From a virus: DNA of 39,562 nt. Below are positions 8,212-16,042 of the stretch, piece after piece. The notes below the pieces were generated by a model. It was not told the origin of the DNA. It was given only the letters and a program-made list of their open reading frames with translations, and made no database searches. The stretch spans positions 1 to 39,562 of the IMG/VR virus record IMGVR_UViG_3300044643_002859; one strand, 5' to 3'. Each line of letters starts with the position of its first letter. Position 1 is the stretch's first letter. A program made the position numbers and the translations under genes.

Positions 8212-9384
8212 TTATAGAATGTTTTGTGATAATATATATTCTTTTAAAATCTTAATTTTTTCCAATACTTTTGCAATATCGAATTTTTCTCCATACTTTT
8301 CTCCAGCTTTGATTGATTGCAAATGGGCCAAACTAATTCCAGAACCTGTACCTTCTGGATCTACTTTTTGCAAAAATCCCTTTTCTTTGTCAATCATGTC
8401 TCTTGTATTGCTTTTTACTTTGTATGGGTTTATTTTAAATTCTTGATCATTAACATTTAATTTTATTTTATTTGAATCGCCAATGTCATTAGATTTTATA
8501 ATTTTGTCATTTACTATTTTGCACCAATCATCCCACATGATTTTAGAAATGCTATCGCCATATAAGTCTTGCAAGGCATCAAGAAAACTAACATATCCTT
8601 TCAAACCAATACCACTTGTTTTTACATTTGTATCAGTGACGGTATTACCTTTTTTGTCGGTTATATTTACAAAATTACCAAGAGCGTCTTTTTTGGTCTT
8701 ACTTTTTTTAGTGGTTAAACTAAAGCCAGATTTTTTTGGGTCTTTTTCTATATCGGCACGAATCATTTTGTCATACGCTCTCATATTAACAGAATCTACA
8801 CATCCATATTTTCCTATGATTAATTGAGTTGCAAAAGCAGCTTTTACAGCAGCAAGTCCTTTTATGTTGTCTACAATATACTCGAAAATTTTAAAATCAG
8901 AAGAATCTGATAAGGAAGTAGATTCACCTTTATTCATGAGCGATGTTATACCATTATAAATAGTATCTTTTTTTTCCCATAATTCTTCGAGATATCTCGC
9001 CTTACTTTCTCCTTTTTTGGAACCAAGTAGATTTGCCTGTTTTGCAAACGATTGGCCAGCATAATCCCAAGCATTTATCTTATTTTTTTTTGTTTTATGT
9101 ATCGCATCTTCAAAAACCCATTTTAAAAAATCTGGAAATGTTTGATGAACTATCTGCCACTCTTTTTGAATTGTGTAAAAAACAAATGCAAAAACTATAA
9201 ACATATTTGTTGAATTTTTTTGAGCAAATGCATTTATTTCTGGATTGTGTAGACAAAAACCACTTACTTTACTGCTTTTTGGCTGACCCAATTTTATTTC
9301 ATCGGAAGACCCATAAGGATAAATTTTCTCTTTATCTAATGTGGCTATCTCCATTTCGTTAAAAAACCATTGTTTAAAATTCAT
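8212..9384 (-). CDS. Capsid-tagged protein with helix-hairpin-helix, glycosylase-like motif
   Basis: 390 aa, good ribosome site (AAGGGA). The N-terminus MNFKQWFFNEMEI carries the shared tag with FNE as the tripeptide. In the middle, IKGLAAVKAAFATQLIIG followed by KYGCVDSVNMRAY looks like the helix-hairpin-helix plus VDTH-type Asp of HhH-GPD DNA glycosylases (EndoIII family), with the usual G-x-G loop altered. Proteins with this motif but no known activity are frequent in T4-like phages. The C-terminal third is Lys-rich with a TDKKGNTVTD-type insert and no motif. It may bind or repair DNA packed in the head; catalytic activity is doubtful without the full active site. Confidence 0.5.
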   Translation of the reverse strand: MNFKQWFFNEMEIATLDKEKIYPYGSSDEIKLGQPKSSKVSGFCLHNPEINAFAQKNSTNMFIVFAFVFYTIQKEWQIVHQTFPDFLKWVFEDAIHKTKKNKINAWDYAGQSFAKQANLLGSKKGESKARYLEELWEKKDTIYNGITSLMNKGESTSLSDSSDFKIFEYIVDNIKGLAAVKAAFATQLIIGKYGCVDSVNMRAYDKMIRADIEKDPKKSGFSLTTKKSKTKKDALGNFVNITDKKGNTVTDTNVKTSGIGLKGYVSFLDALQDLYGDSISKIMWDDWCKIVNDKIIKSNDIGDSNKIKLNVNDQEFKINPYKVKSNTRDMIDKEKGFLQKVDPEGTGSGISLAHLQSIKAGEKYGEKFDIAKVLEKIKILKEYILSQNIL

Positions 9385-9440
9385 AATTTTTCCCTTCTTA
9401 ATATTTGATTTTATATATGATCAAAACAATATATAAAATT

Positions 9441-9941
9441 ATGAAAAGCTTTAAAAATTGGTTTAATGAAAATTTCGATAATGTCTTTATGCATCCTAAT
9501 CGTAAAAGGGCTGTAAGTGTATTGGATAGCTCTAATGGATTAGTTTACAAGACTAAAAATCCACCAATAGAATCATTACCAGAAGGTGCAACAGAAATAA
9601 GCAACCCTCACATAACATTAATAGATCCTAGCGAAATGCAAGAATTTAAAAAGAAAATTAAAGAACTATTAGAAAAAGATTATCCAGAATTGCAAGACTT
9701 GCCAAAGCCAGTCTTTGGAAGACAAGTTGTAATTACTCGCCATAATGGAAATCAATTTGTTATTGCAGATATATCTAATCAAGAAGATTTTCACAATTAT
9801 GTTTCAAAGATATGGAGAAAGTTAGAAGTTCCTAACAAAGAAAGAAAATATTTTTACATGACACTTGCTAATAATAGTAATGGAGATCCATTGGTTCTTA
9901 CAGGAGACATTACTAAAAGAAACTTTGAGGAAAAATCATGA
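9441..9941 (+). CDS. Capsid-tagged 2H-phosphoesterase-like protein, second His lost
   Basis: 166 aa from the ATG at 9441, chosen because it gives the shared tag MKSFKNWFNENFD; the frame is open from 9405 but the extra residues do not look coding. The first 2H motif is intact (NPHITLID, H57-x-T59). At the place of the second, the sequence reads YFYMTLANNS (Y139-x-T141) where family members have His-x-Thr/Ser, so one catalytic His is replaced. 2H phosphoesterases open or make 2',3'-cyclic phosphates or 2'-5' bonds; T4 Acb1, which destroys CBASS signals, belongs here. This copy may be a binding protein rather than an enzyme. It overlaps the next tagged gene by four bases. Confidence 0.5.
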   Translation: MKSFKNWFNENFDNVFMHPNRKRAVSVLDSSNGLVYKTKNPPIESLPEGATEISNPHITLIDPSEMQEFKKKIKELLEKDYPELQDLPKPVFGRQVVITRHNGNQFVIADISNQEDFHNYVSKIWRKLEVPNKERKYFYMTLANNSNGDPLVLTGDITKRNFEEKS

Positions 9942-10372
9942 ATTTTAAAAATTGGATTGAAAGCGAACAACCTTTAAAATCTATAAAAGAAATAGAATCT
10001 TTAAAGCCAATGATAATATCAAAAGCTCAACATATTTATGATAATTGGAAACAAGATGATCAAGGACATGATGAAGAATATGGTGGTGGTGGCATTTGTC
10101 ATAATATCGCAGATGAAATCGCAAGTGTTTTAAATGATAATGGAATTGATGCAGCTACAGTTTCTGCTACAGTTGGAACACAACATGTTTACACAATTGG
10201 AAAATTTCAAGAGGGTGTTTATGAAATTGATATTTATCCAAGCACATATGAGACTGGTGCAGCTTATACTTGGAAAAAAATACCTAATGTTAAATTCGAC
10301 AATGATGACATTGTTGTTAGCAGAATAGATAGTGATCCAGAATCATTTGATACTTACATGGAAGATTTTTAA
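9938..10372 (+). CDS. Capsid-tagged papain/transglutaminase-fold-like protein
   Basis: 144 aa; its ATG overlaps the preceding stop (ATGA). The N-terminus MNFKNWIESEQ is the shared tag, and a later IKE (16-18) fits the protease tripeptide. A Cys at the start of a helix after a glycine run (YGGGGICHNIADEIASVL, C54), a His in a strand (GTQHVYTIG, H83) and an Asp in the next strand (GVYEIDIYP, D98) come in the Cys-His-Asp order and spacing of small papain-like, NlpC/P60-like and transglutaminase-like enzymes. It could be a protease, amidase or deamidase acting after injection. The fold call is from motif order only. Confidence 0.5.
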   Translation: MNFKNWIESEQPLKSIKEIESLKPMIISKAQHIYDNWKQDDQGHDEEYGGGGICHNIADEIASVLNDNGIDAATVSATVGTQHVYTIGKFQEGVYEIDIYPSTYETGAAYTWKKIPNVKFDNDDIVVSRIDSDPESFDTYMEDF

Positions 10373-10377
10373 ATATT

Positions 10378-10402
10378 TTATAAACCATTTCCACCATTGT
10401 TG
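10378..10402 (-). repeat. 25-bp copy of the 3' end of the glycine-rich gene
   Basis: These 25 bases are identical to 11788-11812, the last eight codons (NNGGNGL and stop) of the secreted glycine-rich gene, in the same orientation. No gene of that kind is left here; the copy lies between two forward genes. It is probably the scar of a deleted paralogue or of a recombination event. Confidence 0.7.
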
Positions 10403-10440
10403 GCTAGATAACATATCTAAAAAATAATTGATGAGGCAAT

Positions 10441-11235
10441 ATGATTAATATGAAAAGTTTTAATTTGTACTTGGTTGAGAAACAATTCGTTAAATTAAAC
10501 TCTTTAAAAATGAAAGATATCTATTGTTTGAATGAATCAGATCAAGTAAATGAAATTCTATCGTTAGCTGCAATTGGTGCGTACAAAACGGCAAAGGCTG
10601 GTTTGTCAGCAGCATATAATGTAACGAAATTCGGAATGTCAGTTTTAAAAAAAATAATTGGAATAAAACCCCAAAAAATAGAAGAAGAAATTAAAGACAA
10701 AGATAAAAAAATTGTTATCAAAGAATTTTTGAAAAGTGCAGTAAAAAAATTAGGTATAGTTGTAGTTGTTGGAGCATTGTTATATCTTGGATTGCAACAT
10801 GGAGTTATCACAGATTTACTCAGTTGGACGGGGCAAATGGCTTACAAAGCATTGATGTATATTTTGGGTCTTGGAGGAAACACCATTTGGAAAATATTAA
10901 TGGAAGCTTGGAATGCAATAAAAGATTTTGCTGGTGCTATTGGTGATTATATTGGTGCTATTGTTTCAAAAACTGGAGAGCTTGCGGAAGATCAAATGGA
11001 AAAAGTAGGTCAATATATGAAGGATTTATTTAAGAAAACTGGTGGAACATTTGGGAATCCCGATGGTGGTAATCCTTGGGAAAACCCACAAGAAAAAGAT
11101 TGGCAAGGCAATCAGCGTACTGTTTTAACACCAAAAGAAAGCCCAAAACCAATAGACTGGGATGGATTAAAAGATACTTTTGGCTCAGACAAAAAAAAAT
11201 TAGATCCAAATATTTTAAATTTTAAAAGTAATTAA
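10441..11235 (+). CDS. Capsid-tagged membrane-active-like internal protein
   Basis: 264 aa. Ribosome site GAGG lies four bases before ATG, the same spacing as in the following gene. The start is MINMKSFNLYLVEKQF, with the tag after a three-residue extension and LVE as the tripeptide. A strongly hydrophobic segment at 104-124 (GIVVVVGALLYLGL) and a second at about 133-150 could cross a membrane, and the rest is helical; the C-terminus is polar, Pro/Asn/Gly-rich. Head proteins ejected with DNA may enter the envelope, which would suit such segments. No relation to a named family is recognised. Confidence 0.55.
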   Translation: MINMKSFNLYLVEKQFVKLNSLKMKDIYCLNESDQVNEILSLAAIGAYKTAKAGLSAAYNVTKFGMSVLKKIIGIKPQKIEEEIKDKDKKIVIKEFLKSAVKKLGIVVVVGALLYLGLQHGVITDLLSWTGQMAYKALMYILGLGGNTIWKILMEAWNAIKDFAGAIGDYIGAIVSKTGELAEDQMEKVGQYMKDLFKKTGGTFGNPDGGNPWENPQEKDWQGNQRTVLTPKESPKPIDWDGLKDTFGSDKKKLDPNILNFKSN

Positions 11236-11244
11236 TGAGGCGAT

Positions 11245-11787
11245 ATGATTACATTTCAGTCTTTTTTAAAAAAACAAATTTTAATAGAAAAGATAAATAT
11301 TGATGCCTTTCAATTTCCGCCATTAGCATATGGAAGTTTTGGCAAATACTTTATAGCAGGTGATGGAGAAATACATTATCAAGTTGCAGGAGAAGGCGGA
11401 AATCAAAATGGAATCGCTCATGTAAATAACTTCTTGCCAATATATCAAAAATTCTTTTCTCAACATATAACACCAGAAATGGCAAAACAATTTAAAGAAA
11501 AATATACAAAAAACATGGCAGATGAAAAAGATGAGATATCAAAAAACAATTTGCCATTCCCAGAAATTTTTAATTCGCCATTTGCGAAGTGGATTGTAGA
11601 TAATGATGAAGTAATTTATAAAATAAAAACAGCACAGGGAGAACAACAAGGGATTTCTTCAATCAAGGAATTTGATGCTTACTATAAACAAAATATTGCT
11701 AACTTCGGAAACAATCAATTGGCAAATATAAATCCAGAAGAAAAAGAATCTATCAAACAAAAGTTGAATAAAGAAATCGAAAAATAA
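11245..11787 (+). CDS. Capsid-tagged protein with two internal repeats
   Basis: 180 aa, ribosome site GAGG four bases before ATG, nine bases after the preceding gene. The start MITFQSFLKKQILIEKIN is a variant of the shared tag ending in LIE. Two related halves follow: FGKYFIAGDGEIHYQVAGEG...NGIAHVNNFLPIYQKFF (about residues 32-75) and FAKWIVDNDEVIYKIKTAQG...QGISSIKEFDAYYKQNI (about 113-155). Each looks like a small beta-hairpin plus helix unit. The C-terminus is charged and helical. No catalytic residues stand out; a duplicated ligand-binding or protein-binding domain is the simplest reading. Confidence 0.55.
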   Translation: MITFQSFLKKQILIEKINIDAFQFPPLAYGSFGKYFIAGDGEIHYQVAGEGGNQNGIAHVNNFLPIYQKFFSQHITPEMAKQFKEKYTKNMADEKDEISKNNLPFPEIFNSPFAKWIVDNDEVIYKIKTAQGEQQGISSIKEFDAYYKQNIANFGNNQLANINPEEKESIKQKLNKEIEK

Positions 11788-12618
11788 TTATAAACCATTT
11801 CCACCATTGTTGAAACCACCACCAAATTGACCAAATCCATTACCGCCCATATTTCCACCGCCAAATTGACCAAATCCACCACCCATATTCCCACCACCAA
11901 ATTGACCTTGCATATTTTGTCCGCCCATATTCCCACCGCTACCACTCTGAAATGCTAAACCACCTACACCAGACATAATACCCTGCATTGCCATTTGATA
12001 AAAAGGATTGTTCATACCTACAGCTTGGCCGCCAGTGCCTCCAAATTGACCGAATCCACCACCTTGACCGAATCCACCACCCATAGTTGTATTGACACCA
12101 CCACCGCCAAATTGACCACCGCCAAATTGACCACCGCCAAATTGACCACCGCCAAATTGACCACCGCCAAATTGACCACCGCCAAATTGACCACCGCCAA
12201 ATTGACCACCACCAAATTGACCACCACCAAATTGACCACCACCAAATTGACCACCACCAAATTGACCACCACCAAATTGACCAAAACCGCCACCCATGTT
12301 ACTACCACCTGTAGAAAGTGGAATTTGATAAAGTTGCGAGATTTGCATGCCTAGGGTATTATTTTGTGTGTATTGGGCAGTGCCTTGAATCCCACCTGTA
12401 TTTTGTTGAAAGCCACCACCTCCAAAACCGCCACCAAATCCACTACTACTTCCAGTATTGAAATTAATGTTTTGATTAGAAATCTGTGCTTTAACTGTAT
12501 TGTTTAATGCTGGTGGTGCTGGCGGAGCAGGAGGTAATATAAATCTATATCTTGGTTCTTGAGATATAGCAAAATTTGAAACAAAAGTTAAAAAGCCAAT
12601 TGTCAATAATTTGTTCAT
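11788..12618 (-). CDS. Secreted glycine-rich GGGQF-repeat protein
   Basis: 276 aa. The first 19-20 residues (MNKLLTIGFLTFVSNFAISQ) form a Sec signal peptide with no lysine-rich phage tag. A Pro/Ala segment (LPPAPPAPPAL) follows, and most of the rest is Gly/Phe/Gln low complexity with a core of twelve GGGQF units. Near the C-terminus NNPFYQMAMQGI matches NNPYFQMATQGI in the Tyr/Asn-rich secreted protein at 28958, so the two are probably distant homologues with different filler. Export to the host surface or periplasm is expected. Function unknown; sticky, elastic or phase-separating behaviour is possible. It sits alone on the reverse strand among tagged genes. Confidence 0.6.
   Translation of the reverse strand: MNKLLTIGFLTFVSNFAISQEPRYRFILPPAPPAPPALNNTVKAQISNQNINFNTGSSSGFGGGFGGGGFQQNTGGIQGTAQYTQNNTLGMQISQLYQIPLSTGGSNMGGGFGQFGGGQFGGGQFGGGQFGGGQFGGGQFGGGQFGGGQFGGGQFGGGQFGGGQFGGGQFGGGGVNTTMGGGFGQGGGFGQFGGTGGQAVGMNNPFYQMAMQGIMSGVGGLAFQSGSGGNMGGQNMQGQFGGGNMGGGFGQFGGGNMGGNGFGQFGGGFNNGGNGL
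12101..12280 (+). repeat. Twelve 15-bp tandem repeats inside the glycine-rich gene
   Basis: Exact 15-bp units, seven reading CCACCGCCAAATTGA (12101-12205) followed by five reading CCACCACCAAATTGA (12206-12280), encode GGGQF on the reverse strand. The two uniform blocks differ by one synonymous base, showing recent expansion of each block by slippage or unequal recombination. Confidence 0.9.
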
Positions 12619-12649
12619 GTTTATTTCCTTTTATTTTATATATAAATTT

Positions 12650-13105
12650 ATGAAAGAATATACATTTAAAAAGTTCTTAGAACAAAGAGATCCTAAGTTT
12701 TATGACGAATCACTTATGGATATAGCAACTGCTGGAATAGAATCTGGAATTTCTGGTGTCGGTTCTGGACTTTGGGATTTCGTTAAAAAACTTTCAACCA
12801 ATTCTTTGAAAGCTGCTGATTATGCTTTTGGTTATGAATTCGAAAGAAATTATAATCGTGAAATACCTACAGACACAAGCTTCGACAGAACCATGAATGT
12901 TTTGAAAAAAATAGTAGAACCATTTTATTCTGGTTTGAAAACTGGTATTGGAAAAACTATGTCTAAGTTTGATGAAATAAGAATCAAACAATTAGAAGAA
13001 ATATCAAAAGATCCAAAGGCCAAGAACATGTTAAATCAATTTGTTCAAAAAAACCCAGAAACAAAAAAAGAATTAGATAAATTTGTATATAAATTAGCCA
13101 ATTAA
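12650..13105 (+). CDS. Capsid-tagged small internal protein
   Basis: 151 aa from the ATG at 12650; the frame is open from 12611 but that part overlaps the signal-peptide end of the opposite gene. The start MKEYTFKKFLEQRDPKF is a longer variant of the tag with FLE. An Ala/Gly stretch (IATAGIESGISGVGSGLWDF, 25-44) recalls the hydrophobic parts of the 281- and 522-aa proteins, and the remainder is helical and charged. No ribosome site is seen; TATAAATT directly precedes the start. Function unknown, likely a companion of the next gene, which starts 14 bases later. Confidence 0.55.
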   Translation: MKEYTFKKFLEQRDPKFYDESLMDIATAGIESGISGVGSGLWDFVKKLSTNSLKAADYAFGYEFERNYNREIPTDTSFDRTMNVLKKIVEPFYSGLKTGIGKTMSKFDEIRIKQLEEISKDPKAKNMLNQFVQKNPETKKELDKFVYKLAN

Positions 13106-13119
13106 TTTTTAGGATAAAT

Positions 13120-13965
13120 ATGAAAACATTTTCACAATATATTGAACATCGTAATGTTAACGAAGCTTTTTTTGATAAAATGAAACAAGGATTTCAAGCA
13201 TCTTATCAAAGTGCAAAAGGTGATGAAAAAGAAAACGCAAGCCAAACAGATGAGCAATATAAAAAAGCAAAAGAAATTGCACATAAAGCAATAAATGTTG
13301 GAAAGTCAATGTCCGATAAATTAAATAAGCTTGGTTTGTCTTTGCCTTTTGCTGCCACTTTAATAGCTGCTGGTATGACTGGTGGTGCTGCTGCAATTCC
13401 AATTGCTTTATTATCAAAAGTTGTAAGTGATGAAATAATTCATTACGCTGCAAAAGGATTCGATAAAGTTACTGATATGACAGTTGGAAAAGTTCCAGCA
13501 ATGGCAGAATCATCTTTTATTGATAGAACTGGAAAAATGATTTCTGGTGCTATGGATAAAGCTGGCGAAACAATTGGTGGCGGTGCTGGATTCATTGCTG
13601 GAAAAACAAGTAAATACTATTCAAAATTAAGAACAATGGCAGAAAAATCTATTGGTGATATTATGTTGTTTTTAGGAAATAACAAAAGATATTTGGCAAA
13701 AGCATTATTTTTGTTTGCTGTTGGACATGTGATTGGATCGGGTATTGGAAATGCAACTAATTTTTATGCCAAAGATAGTTTAGATTCTGTCGCATCTTCT
13801 CTTGCTGGTGTTGGAGGTGTTGATCAAAGTGAATTACTTTCAATCATGAAAAATGTTGGTAACGAGGTTTCTAAAGGAGTCGATATTGGTTTGCATGCTG
13901 CTCCTCATTTGCCTAGCAAGTTACCAAATTTGTCAGCACTTAAAAATGTGAGTCAAGAAATTTAA
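13120..13965 (+). CDS. Capsid-tagged hydrophobic internal protein
   Basis: 281 aa. The start MKTFSQYIEHRNVNEAFF is close to the T4 internal-protein tag (MKTYQEFIAEA in IPIII, from memory). Two long hydrophobic regions are visible: 72-100 (SLPFAATLIAAGMTGGAAAI) and 191-212 (YLAKALFLFAVGHVIGSGIG), with a Gly-rich hinge (ETIGGGAGFIAGK) between them. The 522-aa protein at 21297 has the same order: a hydrophobic Ala-rich pair, a Gly-rich GLGYGAGAGV hinge and a second hydrophobic GKVLFGVIIGYYVG segment. They are probably distant paralogues. A membrane-inserting, DNA-ejection or head-core role is inferred, not shown. Confidence 0.55.
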   Translation: MKTFSQYIEHRNVNEAFFDKMKQGFQASYQSAKGDEKENASQTDEQYKKAKEIAHKAINVGKSMSDKLNKLGLSLPFAATLIAAGMTGGAAAIPIALLSKVVSDEIIHYAAKGFDKVTDMTVGKVPAMAESSFIDRTGKMISGAMDKAGETIGGGAGFIAGKTSKYYSKLRTMAEKSIGDIMLFLGNNKRYLAKALFLFAVGHVIGSGIGNATNFYAKDSLDSVASSLAGVGGVDQSELLSIMKNVGNEVSKGVDIGLHAAPHLPSKLPNLSALKNVSQEI

Positions 13966-13966
13966 C

Positions 13967-15214
13967 ATGAAATTTAAACAATGGTTATTTTCTGAAGAAT
14001 TAGAAACTATAGACACTCAAATGTCGATCCCAGAGGAATTAGAAGAAATAGCACACATCATGAATGCACATGGCAAAACATGCTATGTAGTCGGTGGTGC
14101 TGTAAGGGATCATCTCTTTAATCATTTTCACGACATGAAAAAAGACATAAACGACTATGATCTAGCAACAGACGCACTTCCAGAAGAAACAAGAAAAATA
14201 ATTCATAATACAACCATAGCCAATGGAAGATTTAAATTAGAAATATTCGAGAAGGGAATAGACCAAGGAGTCCTTTCCATCATTGTTAAAGACATGGATG
14301 GAAAAAAGAAAGATGAATTTGAAATAGCAACTTTCAGAAAGGAAGTCTATTCTGGCAATTCAAGAACACCAGAAAAAACAGAATTTGGAGCGACACCAGA
14401 AGAAGATACTAAAAGAAGAGACTTGAACTATAACGCTTTGTTCTATGATACAATAAACAAAAAAGTAAAAGATTATAATGACGGAAAAGGCATTAAAGAC
14501 ATAAAGAACAAACACACAAGTGTGGTCGGAGATCCATTCCAAAGATTCTATGAAGACAAACTTAGAGTTCTGCGTGTAGTTAGATTCTTTAACAGATACA
14601 ATCGTGACAATATAATGAGTCATCTTGACGATAAAACCAAAATGGCAATAGCTGAATTCAAAAACTTAGAAAATGTCAGCAAGGAAAGAATCAACAAAGA
14701 ATTTCTTTCTGGTTTAAAGCAAAGTCAATCTCCAGCTAATTTCATCAAGTCTTTAAAAGATTTGGATCTCATTCATAATATCATGCCAGAAAGAATAAAA
14801 ATTCCAAAATTGGAACCTCTTGATCAAATGAACAATAATCTTTCTGCTATGATTGCTTACATCCTTAGTGAAGAAGTTCCTAATAGGAAGCTGTCTGATA
14901 TGCTGATACAATACAAATTCGAACACGATGTTCTTACTCCTGCGATCATAATTTTAAAAGCATATAACATGTTCAAGAATCCAATGAGCCACGAATACAA
15001 AATTCATGATATATCCAGAGAAATGAAGAGAGTTACTTATAAGTCCATAGAATCATTCATGAGTCATTTCGGATTTGAGAATGAATCTAAGAGATTATTT
15101 GAACACAAGCCTAAATACACTGGTGCAGATGTGGCACACCTTGGATTAAAAGGAAAAGATATAAGCGATAAACTTGATCAAATGGAAAAGGACAACTTCT
15201 TCAATGTACAATAA
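13967..15214 (+). CDS. Capsid-tagged CCA-adding enzyme / poly(A) polymerase
   Basis: 415 aa. After the tag MKFKQWLFSEELET comes a class II nucleotidyltransferase head: CYVVGGAVRDHL (39-50) with the GG and RD residues, NDYDLATDA (62-70) with the metal-binding D63-x-D65, an RRDLNYNALFYD motif (150-161) and DPFQRFYEDKLRVLRVVRFF, the usual template/base-selection region. Length is normal for the family. It adds CCA to tRNA 3' ends or A tails to RNA; motif reading cannot separate the two. It starts two bases after the previous tagged gene. The tag suggests that the enzyme is carried in the head, which would let it repair or tail RNA at the moment of infection. Confidence 0.8.
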   Translation: MKFKQWLFSEELETIDTQMSIPEELEEIAHIMNAHGKTCYVVGGAVRDHLFNHFHDMKKDINDYDLATDALPEETRKIIHNTTIANGRFKLEIFEKGIDQGVLSIIVKDMDGKKKDEFEIATFRKEVYSGNSRTPEKTEFGATPEEDTKRRDLNYNALFYDTINKKVKDYNDGKGIKDIKNKHTSVVGDPFQRFYEDKLRVLRVVRFFNRYNRDNIMSHLDDKTKMAIAEFKNLENVSKERINKEFLSGLKQSQSPANFIKSLKDLDLIHNIMPERIKIPKLEPLDQMNNNLSAMIAYILSEEVPNRKLSDMLIQYKFEHDVLTPAIIILKAYNMFKNPMSHEYKIHDISREMKRVTYKSIESFMSHFGFENESKRLFEHKPKYTGADVAHLGLKGKDISDKLDQMEKDNFFNVQ

Positions 15215-15920
15215 AAACTATCCTAATTACAAATTGTACCTAGCTGGTATTATTACAGAGAATCAATATTATGAATCGATTGATGTTTCTGAAATATGGA
15301 ACCAAGAATTACCAGATAATTTAAAGCCATTGATGAGATCTGTCGGTAACTACAATCGATACAGCGATAAAGATACTCTTTTTTACTTATTGCCAAAATA
15401 TGATGATTTGAATGTACAGTTGGATGCACATGGATTAGCTAAAATTAGTCTTGGTTTTCAAATAAAGTCACTAATAGAAATGCTTAAAAGAAACAAGGCA
15501 CCAAATCATACAGCACCACTAACAAATAATATAAATGGAGTAGGATCGGGACTTGGAGCTTCAACAGCTTACAGAGATGGGGCGTTCATTGTAGTGGCTC
15601 CATTTGGTAAAGAACTTAAAGACGGAATAAGATATATAATTGTTGATGGAAAAATTGCAGATATTAAGCCAATCGAAGGAAAGACTGCTACTCAAATATT
15701 GCAACAAGAATTGGGTCAGGGAGGAAAATATGAGTTTATCGATGGCGGGGAAAACAACAATCAATTGGATGCATTCTTTGCAAAATTTCCAAAGCCAAAA
15801 TCAAATAAAAAACAATTAAAAGATAAACAACCAGAAGTTTATTCTAAACCAAAACCAATAACTACATCTAAGACTTCAGCATGGGATGAGCCACCACCAA
15901 TTATAGATTCTTTGTTTTAA
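15204..15920 (+). CDS. Hypothetical protein with a YLAGIITE N-terminal motif
   Basis: 238 aa from the ATG at 15204, which overlaps the end of the nucleotidyltransferase gene by 11 bases; the frame is open 30 bases further upstream but lies inside that gene. The start MYNKNYPNYKLYLAGIITENQYYE is unlike the main tag, though it also holds an ITE tripeptide. A central region (STAYRDGAFIVVAPFGKEL ... GIRYIIVDGKIADIKPI) looks like a compact beta-rich domain, and the C-terminus is Lys/Pro-rich, disordered and ends in acidic/Pro residues. Not recognised. Coupling to the RNA-end enzyme suggests that the two act together or are packaged together. Confidence 0.6.
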   Translation: MYNKNYPNYKLYLAGIITENQYYESIDVSEIWNQELPDNLKPLMRSVGNYNRYSDKDTLFYLLPKYDDLNVQLDAHGLAKISLGFQIKSLIEMLKRNKAPNHTAPLTNNINGVGSGLGASTAYRDGAFIVVAPFGKELKDGIRYIIVDGKIADIKPIEGKTATQILQQELGQGGKYEFIDGGENNNQLDAFFAKFPKPKSNKKQLKDKQPEVYSKPKPITTSKTSAWDEPPPIIDSLF

Positions 15921-15937
15921 AACAAAAGGAAATTAAC

Positions 15938-16042
15938 ATGTACAATAAAAAATACCTAACTATAATACATCTACAAAAACTTAATTTCATGTTTTTAGGT
16001 GATTATGAACAAAAAAATAAAACTTGTGGGTGTTTGGTCTGA
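15938..16042 (+). pseudogene. Short ORF repeating the start of the neighbouring gene
   Basis: 34 codons behind a strong AAGGA ribosome site. The first 14 bases (ATGTACAATAAAAA) equal the start of the gene at 15204, and the next bases are loosely similar, after which the frame drifts and stops inside the glycosyltransferase gene. It reads as the decayed 5' end of a duplicated copy. It may now serve only as a translated leader that brings ribosomes to the start at 16005. Confidence 0.4.

Noticed and set aside
8483-8827. Forward ORF of 114 aa with hydrophobic residues, opposite the tagged 390-aa gene
   Set aside because: Shadow of the reverse gene. Its apparent transmembrane character comes from complementing Lys/Asn-rich codons.
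11995-12354. Forward-strand ORF of Lys-Leu-Thr-Thr repeats, and a reverse-strand Val-Asn-Leu repeat frame at 12018-12308
   Set aside because: Both are other frames of the 15-bp repeats inside the glycine-rich gene. A repeat length divisible by three keeps every frame open; only the signal-peptide frame has sensible ends.
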